DNA of 64,000 nucleotides from an uncultured Bacilli bacterium (GTDB lineage Bacteria; Bacillota_I; Bacilli_A; RF39; UBA660): contig CAKPKR010000002.1 of the NCBI GenBank assembly GCA_934167465.1, positions 189,130 to 253,129 on the forward strand, read 5' to 3'. Position numbers and translations under genes: made by a program. Positions 60,949 to 64,000 of the stretch are shown one piece after another. How positions within the stretch are numbered: position 1 is the stretch's first letter; each line of letters begins with the position of its first letter. The notes under the pieces were generated by a model. It ran no database searches, had not been told where the DNA came from, and worked only from the letters and a program-made list of their open reading frames with translations.

Positions 60949-62340
60949 CTAGCTTTCGCTAACATTCCAATATATCTTTAGAGTTTTCCCATCTACAATT
61001 ATTTTATCTAGTAATTGTTCTATAACATTTCTTTTCTCTTTAAATTCCATATCTTTCCAAACACATTCTAGATTTTTAATCTTATCATAAGTTTTTGTAG
61101 TTCTTTCTTTTTGTTTTATTTCTTCTATTTTTTTTGATACATCGGATTTTTCACTTTTTAGTCTAGTTATTTCTTTTTTTATTTCATCATTTGCTATATT
61201 TTCAGAAAGTAATTGAATCAAATTTTCTATTCGTTTTTGTATTTTACTTAATCTATCTTGCAGTTCATCTTCAAGATTTATTTTAGATAAGTTAAATGTT
61301 TCTCTAAATAAATCTTCATTTAATGACATTGCAAATAATTGTTCTAAAAAACTATCTTCAATTTCAAAACTATCTAGTCTTAAATTATCACAATTAGGGT
61401 CTTTAATTAATTTGGGTTTACTTTTTTGTTGTGAATAACAATAACATATAATTCTTTGTCCCCATTTTTGATAACGATATTTTGCACCACATTTAGCACA
61501 ATATATTTTTCCTGATAATAAATAATGACTAGCATGTTGATTTTTACTTCGTTGTTTTTCTATTTCTTGCAACTGCTCATATTCTTCTTCACTAATTATA
61601 GCCTCATGTCTTCCATCATAAAGTTCACCTTTATATGGTATTTTGCCTAAATTAGTTTTTGCATTTAATATTCCTTGTATCCAAGATTCATCATACCCAG
61701 TTATTTTAGATAGTTCTGGATAACTATACCCCTGAATTCTTAATCTTTTCATTAAATCAAAAATTTCTTTTCTTTCTTGATTAACTTCTAACATTCCCGT
61801 TTCTTTGTTATAGTCATAAGCAAATGGAGTTTTACCACCACCACGCCAATAACCATCTTCAGCTCTTTTTTGTAATCCTATTCTTGTTCTTTCTAAAATT
61901 GTTTCTCTTTCTAGTTGAGCAAATGTGGCAATAATAGATAGCATTGCTTCTCCGATTGATGTTTTTGGATCAAAATTCTCAGAATATGAATTAAAAATAA
62001 CATCATTAGCTTTAAAAACATCATTGATTAGATATAAAGCATCTTTTGGATTTCTTGATAATCTATCTAATTTATAAACATAAACACTATCTATTTTTCC
62101 ATCAATACAATCTTGGATTAATTGTTTTATTGCTGGTCTTTCTAGTGATGCACCACTAAATCCAGGGTCTTCGTATATTTTATATTCACATTTTATTCCT
62201 CTTTCTAAACATTTTGTTTTTACATGAGATTTTAATACTTCAATTTGAGCAGGAATGGAATATTTTTCAACTTGACTTTCAGTAGATACACGAACATAAA
62301 TGGCAATTATTTTTTTTACTACTGCTTTTATTTTTTTAAT
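60949..62340 (-). CDS. Large serine recombinase of the second element, non-ATG start
   Basis: 463-aa recombinase if begun at ATT 62338-62340, which has GGAGGAG 8 nt upstream. N-terminal resolvase domain with catalytic Ser in AIYVRVSTESQVEKYS, then VYKLDRLSRNPKDALY and EAMLSIIATFAQLERE; recombinase domain with GGGKTPFAYDYNK; zinc ribbon (CAKCGAKYRYQKWGQ); coiled coil. There is no ATG, GTG or TTG in frame before residue 133 (61944), so a normal start would delete the catalytic Ser. Either a rare ATT start or a lost ATG. Confidence 0.85.
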   Translation of the reverse strand: MKKIKAVVKKIIAIYVRVSTESQVEKYSIPAQIEVLKSHVKTKCLERGIKCEYKIYEDPGFSGASLERPAIKQLIQDCIDGKIDSVYVYKLDRLSRNPKDALYLINDVFKANDVIFNSYSENFDPKTSIGEAMLSIIATFAQLERETILERTRIGLQKRAEDGYWRGGGKTPFAYDYNKETGMLEVNQERKEIFDLMKRLRIQGYSYPELSKITGYDESWIQGILNAKTNLGKIPYKGELYDGRHEAIISEEEYEQLQEIEKQRSKNQHASHYLLSGKIYCAKCGAKYRYQKWGQRIICYCYSQQKSKPKLIKDPNCDNLRLDSFEIEDSFLEQLFAMSLNEDLFRETFNLSKINLEDELQDRLSKIQKRIENLIQLLSENIANDEIKKEITRLKSEKSDVSKKIEEIKQKERTTKTYDKIKNLECVWKDMEFKEKRNVIEQLLDKIIVDGKTLKIYWNVSES

Positions 62341-62433
62341 AGTATGCTCCTCCTTTTCTTATAAAAGCATTTTTTGTAAAAAAACTTGTAACTACATGAT
62401 AACATTTTTATACAAAAAATAAAATATTTATAA

Positions 62434-62565
62434 TTAATCGTATACTTCGTTTAAATACTTTTTTAGTAGTATATATATTAAAGGATAATTTAATATTATT
62501 TCTTTAGGTTCAATTTTCTTTCCGTCTTTATTGTAGTTCTCAACTCGTACATTGTTCAAAAACAT
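62434..62565 (-). CDS. 43-aa protein upstream of the second recombinase
   Basis: MFLNNVRVENYNKDGKKIEP followed by KEIILNYPLIYILLKKYLNE. Preceded by AAGGAGAGGTG, whose last bases run into the ATG. Position and size match the 41-aa gene beside the first recombinase, though the sequences differ. Function unknown. Confidence 0.5.
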   Translation of the reverse strand: MFLNNVRVENYNKDGKKIEPKEIILNYPLIYILLKKYLNEVYD

Positions 62566-62630
62566 CACCTCTCCTTAAATTATATTTTTTAAATACTTAA
62601 AAATGTGTACGTCTCTTGTTTTTACGTCGT

Positions 62631-62663
62631 TAAAAAACGCATCAAAATTTATTTTGATGCGTT
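62631..62663 (-). terminator. Strong terminator of the 178-aa gene
   Basis: Minus strand AACGCATCAAAATAAATTTTGATGCGTTTTTT. Confidence 0.75.
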
Positions 62664-62690
62664 CACGCCTACCTAAAGAAATATTATTTA

Positions 62691-63227
62691 TTATTTATAC
62701 AATGTATCTAAATGATTTTTGTAATACTCTAATTCACTTAAATATTCTTTACGATAATACTTTTCATAAATCCATTTAATACCATCACTTCTAATCACTA
62801 TTTCATTATCTTTTTTATACTTAACATTATTGCCTAATACTTTTGCCATTTTATGAACAGCTACATCAACTGAATCTCGTGTTTTTTGAAATTGAAACAT
62901 TATCTCTTTGATAGTCATATCTTCATAATATTTTTCAATATGAGTTATTCCTAATTGTTGTTCTAAATTTTTAACTCGTTTTTCAAAAAAATCTATTTCC
63001 AAATCAAGATAATATTTTGACTTGTTGAAGTAAACTTCATCTAACCACATTTTACATTCCAGTGCTATCATCAAATGATTTTGTCCATTTTGAGCAAATC
63101 GTGTTTTAAACCAATATTGATGTGGATGTCTTTTCTTAATTCTTAAAATCAATTTTCGAAATTGTGTATCATTATACCCTAGTTTTGTTTGAATGTCATA
63201 AGCATAAAAATATTTGTTTTTTATCAT
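62691..63227 (-). CDS. Element DNA-binding-like protein, unknown
   Basis: 178-aa protein: an N-terminal helix-turn-helix-like part (YAYDIQTKLGYNDTQFRKLILRIKKRHPHQYWFKT), a helical middle (KSKYYLDLEIDFFEKRVKNLEQQLG) and a basic second half (TRDSVDVAVHKMAKVLGNNVKYKKD) that could be another winged helix. TTGGAGAATATT sets the ATG at 63227. The promoter region at 63.6-63.8 kb probably serves it, with an attenuator-like leader in between. A replication or control protein is plausible. Confidence 0.5.
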   Translation of the reverse strand: MIKNKYFYAYDIQTKLGYNDTQFRKLILRIKKRHPHQYWFKTRFAQNGQNHLMIALECKMWLDEVYFNKSKYYLDLEIDFFEKRVKNLEQQLGITHIEKYYEDMTIKEIMFQFQKTRDSVDVAVHKMAKVLGNNVKYKKDNEIVIRSDGIKWIYEKYYRKEYLSELEYYKNHLDTLYK

Positions 63228-63270
63228 AATATTCTCCAATCTTATTTAGTAGGGAAAATAAAAATATCAA

Positions 63271-63342
63271 GCATGGTGTTTACACACCCATATCCTTGTT
63301 AGGGCATATCCCTAAGACCCTCTAATAGTCTCCGACAGTTTA
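63271..63342. other. GC-richer hairpin cluster, candidate origin of the second element
   Basis: Contains GGTGTTTACACACC, AGGGCATATCCCT and AGACCCTCT, standing out from the AT-rich surroundings. Just upstream of the DNA-binding-like gene. Could be an origin, oriT or RNA structure. Confidence 0.35.
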
Positions 63343-63429
63343 TTCAATTTTTAATAAAAATTGTTAATTAAATTAATCTTATTTAATTTTTTATTTAATC
63401 AACTAATAATTAATAATTGTTAATGTTTT

Positions 63430-63522
63430 TTAGATAAAATTCACGCTCCTTTCAATAAAAAAATATAAAAAGGGCATAAAAAAAGAGAGAAAATATTCTC
63501 CCTTAAAAATTTAATTTTATGC
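63430..63522 (-). promoter_or_regulatory. Attenuator-like leader with a minimal open frame
   Basis: Minus strand: outer arms GCATAAAA/TTTTATGC enclosing the hairpin GGGAGAATATTTTCTCTC with seven T after it, then AAAGGAGC followed by GTG AAT TTT ATC TAA. Looks like a conditional terminator in front of the 178-aa gene. Confidence 0.4.
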
Positions 63523-63645
63523 TTTTTTTATATAATTATTTATTAGTGTATGATGAAATATTTTTTCTTTACACTAATATCATATAGGCTAATTATAGTT
63601 ATTTATATATAAAAATTGCATCCTTTACAATTATCCTATGATAGC

Positions 63646-63778
63646 ATTTTAACACTATTTAGAGTGCAAGTAAAGTGCAATGTAAGAAATAAAAAATACT
63701 TACACTAATGTAAATATTTTTGCCTTATCTATAATTTTCCTATATTACCATTTTAACATGATTTTATAGGACAGTCAA
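63646..63778 (-). promoter_or_regulatory. Two tandem promoters of the second element
   Basis: P1: TTGACT (63773-63778), 17 bp, TAAAAT (63750-63755). P2: TTTACT (63669-63674), 17 bp, TAAAAT (63646-63651). Both read leftwards; both -10 boxes sit in a similar GTTAAAATG.TA context. The 470 bp from here to 63360 hold no gene. Confidence 0.6.
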
Positions 63779-63829
63779 CGGACATTTTTGAAAATAGTAT
63801 TGCTAAACTAATTATTAAATTGTAATTTA

Positions 63830-64000
63830 TTAAATAATTAACTTTTTGTTTTTCTCCTTTAATTTAATTATTAAAACTGAAGTAATATGTGTAATCAGTA
63901 GTACTATCAATATGTTTAAATATGGATAATAATTTATATTTTTATACAACAAAGATATAACAAAAATCACCATAGGATGTATTAAATAATAATATTTAGA
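63830..64000 (-). CDS. C-terminal end of an acyltransferase-3-like membrane protein (partial)
   Basis: 56 codons enter from the right edge: SKYYYLIHPMVIFVISLLY, then a second hydrophobic helix and the basic tail KLKEKNKKLII. YLIHPMVI followed by a helix resembles the end of acyltransferase family 3 proteins (YLxHPLV). Only the tail is visible, so the call is tentative. Confidence 0.45.
   Translation of the reverse strand, partial: SKYYYLIHPMVIFVISLLYKNINYYPYLNILIVLLITHITSVLIIKLKEKNKKLII

Larger units (their letters stand above)
60913..64000. mobile_element. Second serine-recombinase element, right end outside window
   Basis: Begins within the permease gene at about 60905-60918. A recombinase gene ends 35 bp inside, just as in the 6.5-kb element. 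Further in: a 43-aa gene, a DNA-binding-like protein, a promoter/leader region and the end of an acyltransferase-like gene. Right boundary unknown. Confidence 0.7.

Noticed and set aside
63250..64000. Remainder of the truncated ABC permease
   Set aside because: No plus-strand frame with permease character was found; the right boundary of the second element must lie outside the window.

Overview
The window is very AT-rich, reads cleanly with TGG-coded tryptophan and ordinary stops, and looks like the chromosome of a low-GC Bacillota. Sporulation genes (gerQ, yabG, veg, spoVG, yabP, yabQ, two CotF-like coat proteins), a Tad-like pilus locus and families of small secreted proteins starting MKK..IFL suggest an uncultured, probably gut, member of the Bacilli. 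That lineage call is inference. No rRNA or CRISPR array is present; there is one tRNA (Ala-TGC) and one tmRNA.

Layout. 1-10 kb: a D,D-carboxypeptidase, a class A PBP, a CYTH phosphatase, an orphan PduL, gerQ, lemA, and a compact divIC-yabQ-yabP / spoVG / veg-yabG sporulation cluster. It is flanked by two paralogous surface proteins, each driven by a promoter whose spacer carries a G10 tract. 10-20 kb: a Tad-like pilus/secretion operon that includes a 958-aa secreted protein with a possible thioester domain, then coat proteins and a superoxide dismutase. 21.5-31 kb: an accessory island behind the 3' end of ssrA, with an AlbA_2/HATPase protein, a broken KilA-N gene, a Pycsar-type cyclase/effector pair, an SDR and a mobilizable element (MobV relaxase plus large serine recombinase). 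31-38 kb: ssrA, smpB and rnr, with a block of ABC/GNAT/unknown genes wedged between ssrA and smpB. 38-50 kb: a Tyr T-box ahead of deoC-tyrS, then the rimP-nusA-ylxR-comEB-infB-rbfA translation operon, a CPBP protease, a phosphoesterase and an HdeD-like protein. 51-64 kb: an SsuABC/TauABC-type uptake operon disrupted twice by serine-recombinase elements. The first is a 6,483-bp insertion bounded by CAAAGAGT whose removal restores the ABC ATPase frame exactly. The second truncates the permease, and its far end is not seen.

The most novel-looking signals: (1) three copies of a 25-27 aa hydrophobic peptide gene, each with a convergent antisense RNA (TTGNNA-17 bp-TANNAT promoter, 5' hairpin, own terminator) overlapping its 3' end, and each with a 5' UTR segment complementary to its 3' UTR. 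This is the architecture of a type I toxin-antitoxin family. (2) The paired G10-spacer promoters, which look phase-variable. (3) The ABC-gene insertion with intact, base-exact ends. (4) The ssrA island, which carries a 13-bp copy of the ssrA 3' end plus two diverged copies of the same CACCA-hairpin module, and houses the Pycsar pair.

All assignments come from reading the sequence and knowledge of the families; nothing was searched.
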